Shown piece by piece: positions 38,201-47,253 of a stretch of 64,000 nucleotides of DNA; position 1 is the stretch's first letter; each line of letters opens with the position of its first letter. The stretch is from Mycobacterium sp. (GTDB lineage Bacteria > Actinomycetota > Actinomycetes > Mycobacteriales > Mycobacteriaceae). The position numbers and the translations under genes are program-made. The stretch is from assembly GCA_003987775.1 (NCBI GenBank), contig RXJD01000007.1:1-64000 (forward strand). Direction: 5' to 3'. The notes below the pieces were generated by a model. It searched no databases. It saw only the letters and a program-made list of their open reading frames with translations, and was not told where the DNA came from.

Positions 38201-38834
38201 CGGCGTCCAGATCGCCGGCGGCAGCGGCGGGGCCGCAGGTGCCGGCGGCGATGTCGGCCTGATCGGTGTCGGCGGCGCGGGAGGCGCCGGCGGTGAAGGC
38301 GGCAGCGCCTACAACCTGTCCGGAACCTTCAGTAAGGCCCCGGGCGGGGCCGGAACCGACGGCGGCGACGGTGGCCACGGCGGATACCTGTGGGGCGTCG
38401 GTGGGGCCGGCGGCAACGGCGGCGATGCCGGCACCGGTGGCAATGTGAGCTCCGTCAGCGCCGCCGGCAACGGCGGCGACGGCGGCAGCATCGGGCTGGG
38501 CGGCATCGCCGGCAATGGTGGAGCCGGCGGTCACGGCAGCAACGCCGGCGTCTCGACCGGCCAGGGCGGTGCCGGCGGCAACGGCGGCAACGGCGGGAGT
38601 GCCACCGGTCTGATCGGTTATGGCGGCGATGGTGGCATCGGCGGCGACGGCGGCAGTGCCACCGGAACCGGCGGCACCGGCGGCAACGGGGGCAACGGCG
38701 GCAACGTCAACAGCCTCGTCGGTATCGGCGGCAACGGCGGGGCCGCCGGCGCAGGCCAGTCCAGCGCGGACGACGGCACGGCGGGCGCCGCCGGACACGG
38801 CGGCCTCATCGGTATCTCGGGGGTCGCGGGCTAG
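35211..38834 (+). CDS. PE_PGRS protein
   Basis: A 1207-residue protein. Residues of about 1-97 are a PE domain (VAPEAL with the PE pair, ending in the ESX export signature YxxxE as YAAAE). A linker with [10 protein letters not shown] follows, the usual PE_PGRS hinge. The remaining 1080 residues are GGAGG/GGNGG repeats, punctuated about every 40-70 residues by GGWLxGxGG or GLxGxGG modules. It ends [10 protein letters not shown] without an extra domain. PE_PGRS proteins are exported by ESX-5 and surface-exposed; individual roles vary. The gene sits between Rv3272- and Rv3273-like genes, where M. tuberculosis has none that I recall. Its high-GC third positions create a full-length antisense frame. 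Confidence 0.95.
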   Translation: MFFTTVAPEALTAAAANVQGIAAALGEANAAAASGTTGVLAAGADQVSTALASLFSGHALDYQAVSAQAALFHSQFVEALDGAANSYAAAEAVNASPLQSIQSLLSRPIIGNGADGTAASPNGQDGGWLYGNGGNGYNGAGGSGGSAGLIGNGGAGGTGADGAAGSGAAGGTGGSGGRGGWLWGNGGAGGAGGVGGSGATGAAHVTGSAGGNGGTGGAGGAAGLFGTGGAGGAGGAAGQGGGSTASPSNPTGEGGIGGIGGVGGAGGAGGWLYGQGGAGGIGGAGGAGGTGADGTDYQGQAYGGFGGNGGAGGTGGGGGSAGLFGDGGAAGLGGRGGDGGTGGIATPTWNGSGGFGGYGAAGGSGGVGGDGGWLLGTGGAGGNGGHGGNGGVGGQGLGPASGGDGSKAGVGGSGGAGGGGRLFGTGGAGGNGGLGGNGGKGGIAGTVAPTQGAAPPLGGNGGDGAAGGVGGTGGSGGWLFGDGGAGGAGGGGGHGANGVATTVDTTSRGGSGGDGGAGAMGGRGGASGWLIGTGGAGGNSGDGGGGGNGGAGYGTYNKGGNAGSGGAGATGGAGADSGRLFGTGGNGGMGSNGGAAGQAGTGQGGNGAAGSVGANGDGGAGGSAWVFGDGGDGGYGPVAGGAAGRAGYVIGDGGAGGSGGQGAAGADAGQLFGTGGRGGDSSASATAGAAGGRGGWLYGVGGDGGNAGAGANGGAGGNGGYLFGDGGSGGNGGAGDTGTGGNGGAAGSAGLLIGDGGSGGNGAPGAYGFDGGLGAQGAAAGRLIGNGGNSGNTFAAGVSGHDGGAAGLIGGNGGNGGDSGAGAAGGRGADAGWLIGAGGDGGNAGNLDGTNPSGVNGADGGVGGRGGYLYGVGGDGGDGGSVEVSGSGGNGGQGGSVGLWGSGGDGGNGARGGDGSGSAAGGSGGTGGAGGTAGLLYGAGGNGGNGGWGGLTYYTAGAGATGGLGGAAGNGGHGGYLWGVGGAGGSGGNGGFGIAGNGVQIAGGSGGAAGAGGDVGLIGVGGAGGAGGEGGSAYNLSGTFSKAPGGAGTDGGDGGHGGYLWGVGGAGGNGGDAGTGGNVSSVSAAGNGGDGGSIGLGGIAGNGGAGGHGSNAGVSTGQGGAGGNGGNGGSATGLIGYGGDGGIGGDGGSATGTGGTGGNGGNGGNVNSLVGIGGNGGAAGAGQSSADDGTAGAAGHGGLIGISGVAG

Positions 38835-39493
38835 CTGAACTGGTCGAGATCGACGTCACCAACCCAGGCGAGATCCGGCAGCGGCACCCGGCTGATCCGC
38901 ACCGCCTCGTCTGCCGGCATACCGAACAGCCTGAGCAGGCCTTCGGTGACCTCGTCCACCGTCCTCGCGTCGTCGCGATCCGGCTGGTCGTGCAGTAGCT
39001 GACCCAGCGCCAGCAATGACCCGGCGGCGAGCACCATCGCGAGTTCGGGGTCCGTGACCGTGAACCGCCCGCCGGCCGCCGCGGCGCCGATGTCCCGGAC
39101 ACCGCGCGGGCCCAAGCCCCTGTCCGCCATGATCAGTCGCATCCCCAGCGCGAGTCCTATCCGGCTTTCCTTGGGCCGCAGCCGGAACAGCCGTCCCGTC
39201 AGGCGGTAGCGGGCGGCGAACTTCTCCGCCGGGTCCTCGATCGCGTCGGTCAGCGCGTCCAGCAGTGCCCCCTGCGCTTCGATGACGTCGTTCACCGCGG
39301 CCTGAAACAGTTCTTCCTTGCTGTCGAAGTGGTTGTAGAACGATCCGACACCGACGTCGGCGGCCTGGCTGATGTCCTGCACCGGCACCTCGAGCTGGCC
39401 GTTGGCGATGAACGTCTGCGCGGCCTTGATCAGTGCGGCCCGGGTGCGCTGCTTGCGCAGGTCCATACGGCTGGGTGACTTGTCGGTGGCCAT
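38831..39493 (-). CDS. TetR-family regulator
   Basis: A 220-residue repressor. The helix-turn-helix covers about residues 37-60 ([21 protein letters not shown]) and the C-terminal ligand domain has no named match. A purine-rich ribosome site (GGGAGAGGG) lies just before the ATG. It ends within 4 bp of the convergent PE_PGRS gene and is divergent from the SulP-carbonic anhydrase gene across a 311-bp gap, so it may control that gene or itself. Confidence 0.88.
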   Translation of the reverse strand: MATDKSPSRMDLRKQRTRAALIKAAQTFIANGQLEVPVQDISQAADVGVGSFYNHFDSKEELFQAAVNDVIEAQGALLDALTDAIEDPAEKFAARYRLTGRLFRLRPKESRIGLALGMRLIMADRGLGPRGVRDIGAAAAGGRFTVTDPELAMVLAAGSLLALGQLLHDQPDRDDARTVDEVTEGLLRLFGMPADEAVRISRVPLPDLAWVGDVDLDQFS

Positions 39494-39804
39494 TTCCCTC
39501 TCCCGGTAGACAGCGCCCTCACCTTAGATCAGAAGCGCGGACTCTCACCGAACCCCAACGTTCCGCTGGTGCAGCCCGGGGCGGCGACGCGCATTCTTTG
39601 AATTGGGAATGAATCGGCGTGGGATTTGCCGAATCCCGCAGGCCCACATGGACGATTTGGTCAGGCGTTGGTAGTGGGATTCAAAGAATTTGCTGATCAC
39701 AAATATATGGCGAATCCGGATCGCCGACGCCCGGTGGACATCAGATGGACCCCATCCGTTCACGCCGGTCCGTTTGCCTGGGCAGACCGACCCAGAGGAG
39801 TGTT
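39494..39804. promoter_or_regulatory. Divergent gap between the TetR and SulP-carbonic anhydrase genes
   Basis: No gene is seen in these 311 bp. ATTCTTTGAAT (39593-39603) is repeated exactly as its reverse complement ATTCAAAGAAT at 39679-39689, 86 bp centre to centre, both in an AT-rich part. GGGAT and ATCCC form a smaller inverted repeat near 39621-39637. Two distant identical half-sites suggest looping or two binding sites, possibly for the adjacent TetR protein. AGAGGAG lies 4 nt before the ATG at 39805. Confidence 0.5.
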
Positions 39805-42072
39805 ATGAGTAGCGCTGTCGTCGAGCCGCAGCAGTCGCGAAAGATCCTGCCGAACTTGCGCTACGACGTCCCGGCATCACTGGTCGTCTTCCTGGTAGCG
39901 CTGCCGCTGTCGCTGGGTATCGCGATCGCCTCGGGGGCGCCGCTGATGGCCGGACTGATCGCCGCGGTCAGCGGCGGCATCATCGCCGGCTCGGTCGGCG
40001 GGTCGGTGCTGCAGGTCAGCGGACCGGCCGCGGGCCTGACGGTGGTGGTGGCCGGACTGATAGACGAGTTCGGCTGGGAGATGACGTGCGTGATCACCGT
40101 CTGCGCGGGAGCCGTGCAGATCCTGCTGGGCCTGGTGCGGGTCGCGCGTGCCGCGCTCGCCGTCGCCCCGGTGGTGGTGCACGCCATGCTGGCCGGTATC
40201 GGCGTGACGATCGTGCTGCAGCAGATTCACGTGCTGCTGGGCGGATCGTCGCGGAGCTCCGCGTGGGCGAACATCGAGGCGCTGCCCAGCGGAATCCTGA
40301 ACCACGAGTTGCACGAGGTGATCGTCGGCAGCACCGTGATCGCCATTCTGTTGCTGTGGCCGAAGCTGCCACCCAAGGTCAGGTTCATCCCGGGTGCGCT
40401 GGTGGCGATCGTGGCGGCCACCGCCCTGTCTCTGATCGTCGACCTCCAGGTGGAGCGAATCAACCTGTCCGGCAACTTCTTTGAAGCCATTGGGCTGCCC
40501 CACCTGCCGCCGCTATCGCCGGGCGGGCACCCGTGGACACAGGAGATCGGCGCGGTCGCACTGGGGGTCCTGACGGTTGCATTGATCGCCAGCGTCGAGT
40601 CGCTGCTGTCCGCGGTGGGCATCGACAAGCTGCACAGCGGCCCGCGCACCAACTTCAACCGGGAGATGCTCGGACAGGGTAGCGCCAACGTCGTCTCCGG
40701 CCTGCTCGGCGGACTACCGGTCACCGGTGTCATCGTGCGCAGCTCCACCAACGTGGCAGCCGGTGCCCGTACCCGCACATCGGCGGTGCTGCACGGCGTC
40801 TGGATCCTGTTGTTCGCGTCGCTGCTGACCAGTCTGGTCGAGCTGATTCCCAAGGCGGCCCTGGCCGGCCTGCTCATCGTGATCGGCATTCAGCTCATCA
40901 AGCTGGCCCACATCAGGGTCGCGGTGCGCACCGGCAACTTCGTCATCTACGCCATCACCATCGTCTGCGTGGTGTTTCTCAATCTGCTGGAAGGGGTGGC
41001 GATCGGACTCGCCATCGCGATCCTCTTCCTGCTGGTACGCCTGGTCCGCGCGCCGATCGAGGCCAGGCCGATCGGCGACAAATCCAAGCAGTGGCACGTC
41101 GACATCGACGGCACCTTGAGCTTCCTGCTGTTGCCGCGGCTGACCAATGTGCTCTCGACATTGCCGCCAGGCACCGAGGTCACCCTCAACCTCAACGCCG
41201 ACTACATCGATCACTCGATCTCCGAAGCGATTTCGGACTGGAAGACCGCGCACGAGGCGACCGGCGGCTCGGTACACATCGTCGAGACGTCGCCCGCCAA
41301 TCTGTCCAGCGCGCACAGCAGTCCGCCCAAACGACACTACGTGTCCCGCTCGTTGCGCGAAGCACCGTGGCCGTCGCGGCGTGATGCCAATGATGAAGGC
41401 ACAGACTCGTCGATCCTGGACGGCGTCAAGCAGTACCACCGCGTGGGGGTGGGCGCCCTGCACCGGCACGTCCACGAACTCGTCAGTTCGCCGAACCCGG
41501 ACACCCTGTTCCTCACCTGTGCCGACTCCCGGATCCTGCCGGACACCATCACGGCCAGCCGGCCCGGTGATCTCTACATCGTCCGCAATGTCGGCAATCT
41601 GGTGCCCACCGATCCGGCCGAGCGCTCCGTGGATGCCGCGCTGGACTTCGCGGTCAACCAGCTGGGGGTCAGTTCGGTTGTCGTCTGCGGACATTCGTCG
41701 TGCCGCGCGATGCAGGTGGTGCTGAACGACAACACCGGCGTGGCGGACCGACCGATCGGCCGGTGGCTGCACCACGCAGAAGACAGCCTCGCCGCATTCC
41801 GGGACTGCCACCCCGCCCGGCTGAGCAGCACGTCCAACGGCTTCGCTTTCAGCGAACTCGACCAGCTGTCGATCGTCAACGTCGCCGTCCAAGTCGGGCG
41901 CCTCACGCGCCACCCACTCCTGGCGCCGCTGGTGGCGTCCGGGCAACTGCGCGTCGTCGGCATCTTCTTCGACTTCGCGACCGTGCACGTACACGAGATC
42001 AACGAGCACGGCATCGTGCACGCCACCGACACGGCCCCCGTTGTGAAGGAAGCGGTCTCAGCCGTTCGGTAG
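39805..42072 (+). CDS. SulP transporter fused to a beta-carbonic anhydrase (Rv3273 homologue)
   Basis: A 755-residue membrane protein. Residues of about 20-425 are a SulP-family anion transporter core (NLRYDVPASLVVFLVALPLS near the start). About 430-495 is a STAS-like segment, and about 540-755 a beta-type carbonic anhydrase: LTCADSRI supplies Cys and Asp near residue 571, and VVCGHSSCRAM the His and Cys near 630. The fusion would import bicarbonate and interconvert it with CO2. It is close in length to the 764-residue M. tuberculosis protein. The 3' end overlaps the convergent receiver gene by 15 bp. Confidence 0.93.
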   Translation: MSSAVVEPQQSRKILPNLRYDVPASLVVFLVALPLSLGIAIASGAPLMAGLIAAVSGGIIAGSVGGSVLQVSGPAAGLTVVVAGLIDEFGWEMTCVITVCAGAVQILLGLVRVARAALAVAPVVVHAMLAGIGVTIVLQQIHVLLGGSSRSSAWANIEALPSGILNHELHEVIVGSTVIAILLLWPKLPPKVRFIPGALVAIVAATALSLIVDLQVERINLSGNFFEAIGLPHLPPLSPGGHPWTQEIGAVALGVLTVALIASVESLLSAVGIDKLHSGPRTNFNREMLGQGSANVVSGLLGGLPVTGVIVRSSTNVAAGARTRTSAVLHGVWILLFASLLTSLVELIPKAALAGLLIVIGIQLIKLAHIRVAVRTGNFVIYAITIVCVVFLNLLEGVAIGLAIAILFLLVRLVRAPIEARPIGDKSKQWHVDIDGTLSFLLLPRLTNVLSTLPPGTEVTLNLNADYIDHSISEAISDWKTAHEATGGSVHIVETSPANLSSAHSSPPKRHYVSRSLREAPWPSRRDANDEGTDSSILDGVKQYHRVGVGALHRHVHELVSSPNPDTLFLTCADSRILPDTITASRPGDLYIVRNVGNLVPTDPAERSVDAALDFAVNQLGVSSVVVCGHSSCRAMQVVLNDNTGVADRPIGRWLHHAEDSLAAFRDCHPARLSSTSNGFAFSELDQLSIVNVAVQVGRLTRHPLLAPLVASGQLRVVGIFFDFATVHVHEINEHGIVHATDTAPVVKEAVSAVR

Positions 42073-42498
42073 ACGAACCACCTGCACGAAGAACTCGTCG
42101 ATCTGGCGCACCGCGTTCATGAACTGGTCCAGGTCCACCGGCTTGGTGACGTAGGCATTCGCGTGCAGTTTGTAGCTGCGCAGAATGTCCTCTTCGGCCG
42201 AGGACGTGGTGAGCACCACCACCGGAATTCGACTCAGCTCCGGGTCGGACTTGATCTTTTCCAGCAGGTGCCGGCCGTCGTACTTCGGCAGATTGAGGTC
42301 GAGCAGGATCAGATCCGGCCGCGGCGCGTGCTCGTAGCCGCCCCGGCGGTAGAGGTAGTTCAGGCCTTCCTCCCCGTCGTGCGCCACATGCAGCCTGTTG
42401 TTGAGCTTGTTGTGCTCGAACGCTTCCCGGGTGATCAGCTCGTCGCCGGGGTCGTCTTCCACGAGCAGGATGTCGATTGCGCGGGCGGGTGATGTCAT
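42058..42498 (-). CDS. Stand-alone receiver-domain response regulator (Rcp1-like)
   Basis: A 146-residue single-domain response regulator. The acidic pocket is VEDDPGDE, the phospho-acceptor is Asp67 (LILLDLNLP), and the conserved Lys is in YVTKPVDLDQF. The sequence resembles Rcp1/CheY-like regulators that partner with CHASE3 or phytochrome kinases. No output domain is present, so it likely acts by phosphotransfer or protein contact. Its ATG overlaps the kinase stop (ATGA). Confidence 0.92.
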   Translation of the reverse strand: MTSPARAIDILLVEDDPGDELITREAFEHNKLNNRLHVAHDGEEGLNYLYRRGGYEHAPRPDLILLDLNLPKYDGRHLLEKIKSDPELSRIPVVVLTTSSAEEDILRSYKLHANAYVTKPVDLDQFMNAVRQIDEFFVQVVRLPNG

Positions 42499-44105
42499 GC
42501 GTCTGCTCCTTCGAGTGTGGCCTCAGCGTCGGGTTTAGCCTCGGATTCCGGTATGGGTAGCGTGAATTCGAAGCGCGTCCCATCGGTGTAAGTGGTGTCG
42601 ATCCAGACTGTCCCGCCGTGGTGTTCGACGATCTTCTTGCACATCGCCAGTCCCAGCCCGGTTCCACCATAGGTGTCGCGGCCGTGCAAGCGCTGGAAGA
42701 TGATGAACACCTTGCTGACGAACTCCTCGGGGATGCCGATGCCGTTGTCGGACACGCTGAACACCCAGTTGCCGCGATGGTTGTCGACACCCTGGCGACA
42801 AGCGATGACGATGCGCGGCGCGCGGTCTTCCCGGCGGAACTTCACGGCGTTGCCGATCAGGTTCTGCCACAACATCGTCAGCAGCGTGGGATCGCCGAAG
42901 ACCTGGGGCAGCGGCTGCTTCGGGTGGACGACCTCGGCGCCGGACTCCTCGATCGCCGCGGCGAGGTTGGCGACGGCCGTGTCCAGGGCTGTGCCGAGTT
43001 CCACCTTGGTGTACTTGGTGTTCAGGCGGCCGACCCGGGAGAAGCTGAGCAGGTCGTTGATCAGCACCTGCATGCGTTTGGCGCCGTCGACGGCGAAATC
43101 GATGTATTGGATGCCACGCTCGTCGAGCTTGTCGCCGTAGCGTTTCTCCAGTAGCTGGCAGAACGACGCCACCTTGCGCAGCGGCTCCTGCAGATCGTGG
43201 GACGCGACGTAGGCGAACTGCTCGAGCTCCGCATTGGACCGGCGCAGCTCGGCCGCCTGCTCGTCCAGCTGCAACTGGGCCGACTGCGACGCCTCGAGTT
43301 CGGCCACGATCCGCTGCCGCATGTTCTCCACGTCGACAGCGATGCCCCGGATATCCGCGGGCCGGCGCGGCGGTTCGATGCTGTCACTGAAGTGGCCGTC
43401 GGTGATCTGCCGGCACGAAGCGGCCAGCCTGGCCAGCGGACGGGAGACGGCACGCTGCACCAGGATCCCCAGCAGGGCTGCTGTGACGAAGAAAATCAGC
43501 ACCATGGCGCCGAGTACCTGGTCCCGCCAGTTGTTCATGCGTAACAGTTGGCCGGCGCCGCGGTCTCGGGCCGCGCTGAGGTGGTCGTTCTGCGCGGCGA
43601 AAAGCTGCCGGATGTAGTCGAATTCGGCTTTGCCGAGCGCCACCGTCGCGCCGGGCACCACGGCCGGCGTGTTCGGGGTCACGCTCGCGATGAGCGGCTC
43701 GGCGTAATCCCTGCGCCAATTGGCGGCGGTGGCCTCGATGGCATCCAGGTCGGCGGTCAGGTCGGGGCGACGGGTGAGCCTGCCCCGCAGCTCCCGGGCG
43801 GCGACCTGCTCGGCGGCCACCCCCTCGTAGTAGGGCCCGAGGAACTGCCGGTCCGCGGAGATCAGGTATCCCCGCAGCCCGGTTTCCTGGTCACGCAGTG
43901 CCGATTGCAACTGGTACGCCGATACCCGCGCGGGCTGGATGTTGTCTCGGAGCTCGCGGGCCAACTCGTCGGTGCGGTCCAGCAGGACGGCACCGATCAC
44001 CGCACCCAGCAGCACCAGTAGGCCCATCGTGGACAGCACGAGGGCAAGCCATCCCCGGACGGTGAACTGCTTTTTCGGCAGCGAACCCGACGCGTCGGTC
44101 CTCAC
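42495..44105 (-). CDS. CHASE3-HAMP sensor histidine kinase
   Basis: A 536-residue kinase. Helices at about 18-42 and 197-217 enclose an extracytoplasmic CHASE3 domain (QSALRDQETGLRGYLISADR is diagnostic). HAMP (about 218-272) is followed by a coiled segment and the dimerisation box ASHDLQEPLRKV with His303. The ATPase domain has NLIGNAVKF, DNGIGIPEEF and [13 protein letters not shown]. The start is the GTG at 44105, overlapping the phosphatase stop as GTGA; the open frame extends upstream in the wrong phase of that gene. Confidence 0.93.
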   Translation of the reverse strand: MRTDASGSLPKKQFTVRGWLALVLSTMGLLVLLGAVIGAVLLDRTDELARELRDNIQPARVSAYQLQSALRDQETGLRGYLISADRQFLGPYYEGVAAEQVAARELRGRLTRRPDLTADLDAIEATAANWRRDYAEPLIASVTPNTPAVVPGATVALGKAEFDYIRQLFAAQNDHLSAARDRGAGQLLRMNNWRDQVLGAMVLIFFVTAALLGILVQRAVSRPLARLAASCRQITDGHFSDSIEPPRRPADIRGIAVDVENMRQRIVAELEASQSAQLQLDEQAAELRRSNAELEQFAYVASHDLQEPLRKVASFCQLLEKRYGDKLDERGIQYIDFAVDGAKRMQVLINDLLSFSRVGRLNTKYTKVELGTALDTAVANLAAAIEESGAEVVHPKQPLPQVFGDPTLLTMLWQNLIGNAVKFRREDRAPRIVIACRQGVDNHRGNWVFSVSDNGIGIPEEFVSKVFIIFQRLHGRDTYGGTGLGLAMCKKIVEHHGGTVWIDTTYTDGTRFEFTLPIPESEAKPDAEATLEGADA

Positions 44106-45292
44106 GGGCGACCGGTCCGCTCCACGCGCACCACCGCGATGTCGTCGGTGAGCCCACCCTGGTCCTGAGCCAGCTCCTGGGCTCCGTCGATCAGGGCGTC
44201 GACGAACTGCGCACCGGCCAGCCCCGCGTGCCGGCACGCCAGCTCGAGCAGGCCGTCCTCGCCGAGCCGGCGCGGCCCGCGGCCCGCGTAGCCTTCGAAG
44301 AGCCCGTCGGTGAGCAGCAACAATCCGTGACCGGCCGGCACTTCCAGCTGGTGTTGCGGCCAGTCGCTGCCGCGCAGGCCCAGTGCCGGACCGTACGGAG
44401 GCTCGATCCACTCGACCGAACCGGGCCCGTGCAGCAGCATCCCGGGATGACCCGCGCGGATGGAGGTGACCGGCCCCTGTGCCGGAATCGCCAAACTGAG
44501 CACCGTGGCGAAGACGCCGTTCTCGGCCCGTTCGGCGTGTAGCACCCGTTCCAGCTGACGCATCTGTTCCACGCCGTGAATACCGGCGAAAGTCAAAGTG
44601 CGCCAAGCGATCCGCAGCGCCGCGCCGAGCGCCGCCTCGTCCGGGCCGTGCCCGGCGACGTCGCCGATCAGCACGTGGGTGACCCGGTCGGGTGTCTGCA
44701 CCACGTCGTAGAAGTCGCCACACAGCAGGGCGTTTTCCCGGCTCGGCCGGTAGCGGGCCACGATGTCGACGCCCGGGTCGTCCAGCAGCAGCGGGGACGG
44801 CAACAAGCCCCGTTCCAGCAGCGCGTTCTCGCGGGCGCGCAGCTGGCTGGCGTGCAGGTCGGCGGCGATCAGCTCGGCGCGCTTGCGTTCTATCGCGTAG
44901 AACAGCGCGCGCCGCAACATCTCGGGTTCGACGCGGCCCTTCACCAGGTAGTCCTGCGCACCGGCGGCCACCGCGGACGCGCCGAAGTACTCGTCGTTGA
45001 GTCCGGTCAGGACGACGATCGGCACGGTGGCGTCGCTCTTGAGGATGCGGTCCAGCGCGTCGATGCCGTTGGCGTCGGGCAGGTTCAGGTCGAGCAGGAC
45101 GCAGTCCGGCCGGGCGGAGGCGAGCTGGCGCTCGGCGTGTTCCATCGACTGCGCCCACACCACCTCGATGTCGGCGACGGTGTCGGCGATCAGTTCTTCG
45201 ACCAGCACGGCGTCCGCGCGGTCGTCCTCCACGAGCAGAAGAGACAGCGATTGCCACGTCGCCGCCGGGTCTAAGGGACTGGCCACCGTCAT
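44102..45292 (-). CDS. Receiver-PP2C (SpoIIE/RsbU-type) serine phosphatase
   Basis: A 396-residue two-domain protein. Residues of about 16-135 are a receiver with VEDDRAD and phospho-acceptor Asp68 (DCVLLDLNLP). A helical linker follows, and about 165-395 is a PP2C/SpoIIE domain with the metal-binding CGDFYDVV, IGDVAGHGPDEA, LTDGLFEG and TDDIAVVRV. Such proteins dephosphorylate STAS anti-anti-sigma factors. It is the first gene of a coupled three-gene operon with a kinase and lone receiver. The 252-bp upstream gap shows no clear promoter. Confidence 0.92.
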   Translation of the reverse strand: MTVASPLDPAATWQSLSLLLVEDDRADAVLVEELIADTVADIEVVWAQSMEHAERQLASARPDCVLLDLNLPDANGIDALDRILKSDATVPIVVLTGLNDEYFGASAVAAGAQDYLVKGRVEPEMLRRALFYAIERKRAELIAADLHASQLRARENALLERGLLPSPLLLDDPGVDIVARYRPSRENALLCGDFYDVVQTPDRVTHVLIGDVAGHGPDEAALGAALRIAWRTLTFAGIHGVEQMRQLERVLHAERAENGVFATVLSLAIPAQGPVTSIRAGHPGMLLHGPGSVEWIEPPYGPALGLRGSDWPQHQLEVPAGHGLLLLTDGLFEGYAGRGPRRLGEDGLLELACRHAGLAGAQFVDALIDGAQELAQDQGGLTDDIAVVRVERTGRP

Positions 45293-45544
45293 GAGGGACC
45301 CGCCGGTCCACGGTGCGCAGGCGCAATCGCCTCAGTCACCTCACACCCCCTGGGCAGTGGAAACGTTTGAGCGGCACGACAGCGCGACGGCAGCGGCGAG
45401 TACGCCGACACCGGCCCTGCGCGTTCGTTGCCACCCCGACTGGCTGCTCAATCGCGGGGACTTGGTCGTCAGCTGGATACTAAGCGGTTGGACTGGGGTT
45501 CTCTCCCCAGTTGAAGAAACTGCATGGCATCTAACCAGAGGTGC

Positions 45545-46714
45545 TCAGCGCAGCAGCGCCCGTGACATCACGACCCGCTGTATCTGGTTGGTTCCCTCGT
45601 AGATCTGGGTGATCTTGGCGTCGCGCATCATCCGCTCGACCGGGAAGTCGACGGTGTAACCGGCACCGCCGAACAGCTGTACCGCGTCGGTGGTGACCTC
45701 CATGGCCACATCCGACGCCAGACACTTCGACGCCGCGGAAATGAAGCCGAGGTTGCCCTCACCGCGTTCGGCGCGTGCGGCCGCGGAGTACACCATCAGC
45801 CGCGCCGCCTCCACCTTCATCGCCATGTCGGCGATCATGAACTGCACGGCCTGGAAGTCGCTGATCGACTGACCGAACTGCTTGCGGTCCTTGGTGTAGG
45901 CGATCGCGGCGTCCAGCGCCCCCTGGGCGATGCCGACGGCCTGGGCGCCGATGGTCGGGCGGGTGTGGTCCAGGGTGGCCAGCGCCGTCTTGAACCCGGT
46001 GCCGGGATCGCCGATCATCCGGTCGCCCGGAATCCGGCAGTTCTCGAAGTACAGCTCCGTGGTGGGCGAGCCCTTGATGCCGAGCTTGCGCTCCTTGGGG
46101 CCGACAGTGAAACCCTCGTCGTCGATGTGCACCATGAACGCGGAGATACCGTTCGCGCCCTTGTCCGGGTCGGTCACCGCCATCACCGTGTACCAGCTCG
46201 ACTTGCCGCCGTTGGTGATCCAGGCCTTGGCGCCGTTGAGGATCCAGTCGTCTCCGTCGGCCTTGGCCCGGGTCCGCATGGACGCCGCGTCCGAACCCGC
46301 CTCCCGTTCGCTCAGTGCGTAGGAGGCCATGGCGGAGCCGTCCGCGATCGAGGGCAACACCTGCTTCTTCAGCTCGTCGGAGCCGCGCAGGATCAGCCCC
46401 ATGGTGCCCAGCTTGTTGACCGCGGGGATAAGCGAGGCGGAGGCGTCGACCCGGGCCACCTCCTCGATGACGATGCAGGCCGCCACCGAGTCCGCGCCCT
46501 GACCGCCGAACTCCTCGGGCACGTGCACGGCGTTGAAGCCGGACGCGTTGAGTGCGTCCAGCGCCTCCTGGGGGAACCGGGAGTTCTCGTCCACGTCGGC
46601 GGCGTGCGGCGCGATCTCCTTCTCCGCCAGCGCGCGAATCGCCGCCCGCAACTCCTGGTGTTCCTCGGGCAACTGGAACAAATCGAACGACGCGTCTCCG
46701 GACCAACCAGCCAT
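45545..46714 (-). CDS. fadE25: Acyl-CoA dehydrogenase FadE25
   Basis: A 389-residue flavoenzyme, same length as FadE25 of M. tuberculosis, catalysing alpha-beta dehydrogenation of acyl-CoA in beta-oxidation or branched-chain catabolism. The family signatures are YALSEREAGSDAASM and QLFGGAGYTVDFPVERMMRD; the catalytic Glu is in YEGTNQIQR near the C-terminus. GAGGAGG lies upstream of the ATG. The next genes leftward belong to an inserted signalling operon. Confidence 0.95.
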   Translation of the reverse strand: MAGWSGDASFDLFQLPEEHQELRAAIRALAEKEIAPHAADVDENSRFPQEALDALNASGFNAVHVPEEFGGQGADSVAACIVIEEVARVDASASLIPAVNKLGTMGLILRGSDELKKQVLPSIADGSAMASYALSEREAGSDAASMRTRAKADGDDWILNGAKAWITNGGKSSWYTVMAVTDPDKGANGISAFMVHIDDEGFTVGPKERKLGIKGSPTTELYFENCRIPGDRMIGDPGTGFKTALATLDHTRPTIGAQAVGIAQGALDAAIAYTKDRKQFGQSISDFQAVQFMIADMAMKVEAARLMVYSAAARAERGEGNLGFISAASKCLASDVAMEVTTDAVQLFGGAGYTVDFPVERMMRDAKITQIYEGTNQIQRVVMSRALLR

Positions 46715-46734
46715 CTCTGCCAGCCTCCTCTTTC

Positions 46735-47253
46735 CTATTCGCGGGCTAACTTACCCGCAAGTCTTTGCAGTTCCGCATCCTTGGCTCGCACGGTTTCGGC
46801 CAGCTGATTCTGAAACGCGACAATGCGCGCCCGTAGTTCCGGATCTGACGATCCGAGCATCCGGACCGCCAGCAGACCGGCGTTGCGGGCGCCGCCGATG
46901 GACACCGTGGCCACCGGAACGCCGGCCGGCATCTGCACGATCGACAGCAGCGAGTCCAGGCCGTCGAGCCGGGCCAAGGGCACCGGCACGCCGATCACCG
47001 GCAGCGGCGTCGCCGAGGCCACCATCCCGGGCAGGTGGGCGGCGCCACCCGCCCCGGCGATGATCACCTCGATGCCGCGATCGGCGGCCTGCCGGGCGTA
47101 GTCGAACATCACACCCGGGGTGCGGTGCGCCGACACGACGCGGACCTCGTGCGCAACGTCGAACTCGGTGAGCGCGGCCGCGGCGTCCTGCATCACCGTC
47201 CAGTCGCTGTCGCTGCCCATGATCACGCCGACCCGGGGGTTAGTCATGGTCAT
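46735..47253 (-). CDS. purE: N5-carboxyaminoimidazole ribonucleotide mutase PurE
   Basis: A 172-residue enzyme of de novo purine synthesis converting N5-CAIR to CAIR. The signature [14 protein letters not shown] is near the start, followed by [16 protein letters not shown] and [14 protein letters not shown]. The ATG at 47253 (MTMTNPRVG) or at 47247 may be the start; both lie inside the end of purK, giving overlaps of 14 or 8 bp. purK and purE form one operon and supply substrate to each other. Confidence 0.93.
   Translation of the reverse strand: MTMTNPRVGVIMGSDSDWTVMQDAAAALTEFDVAHEVRVVSAHRTPGVMFDYARQAADRGIEVIIAGAGGAAHLPGMVASATPLPVIGVPVPLARLDGLDSLLSIVQMPAGVPVATVSIGGARNAGLLAVRMLGSSDPELRARIVAFQNQLAETVRAKDAELQRLAGKLARE

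Noticed and set aside
35187..38798. A 1203-codon open frame on the minus strand
   Set aside because: It is exactly antisense to the PE_PGRS gene; GGC/GCC-rich repeats remove stops in all frames. Its product is an Ala/Val/Gly run without any domain.
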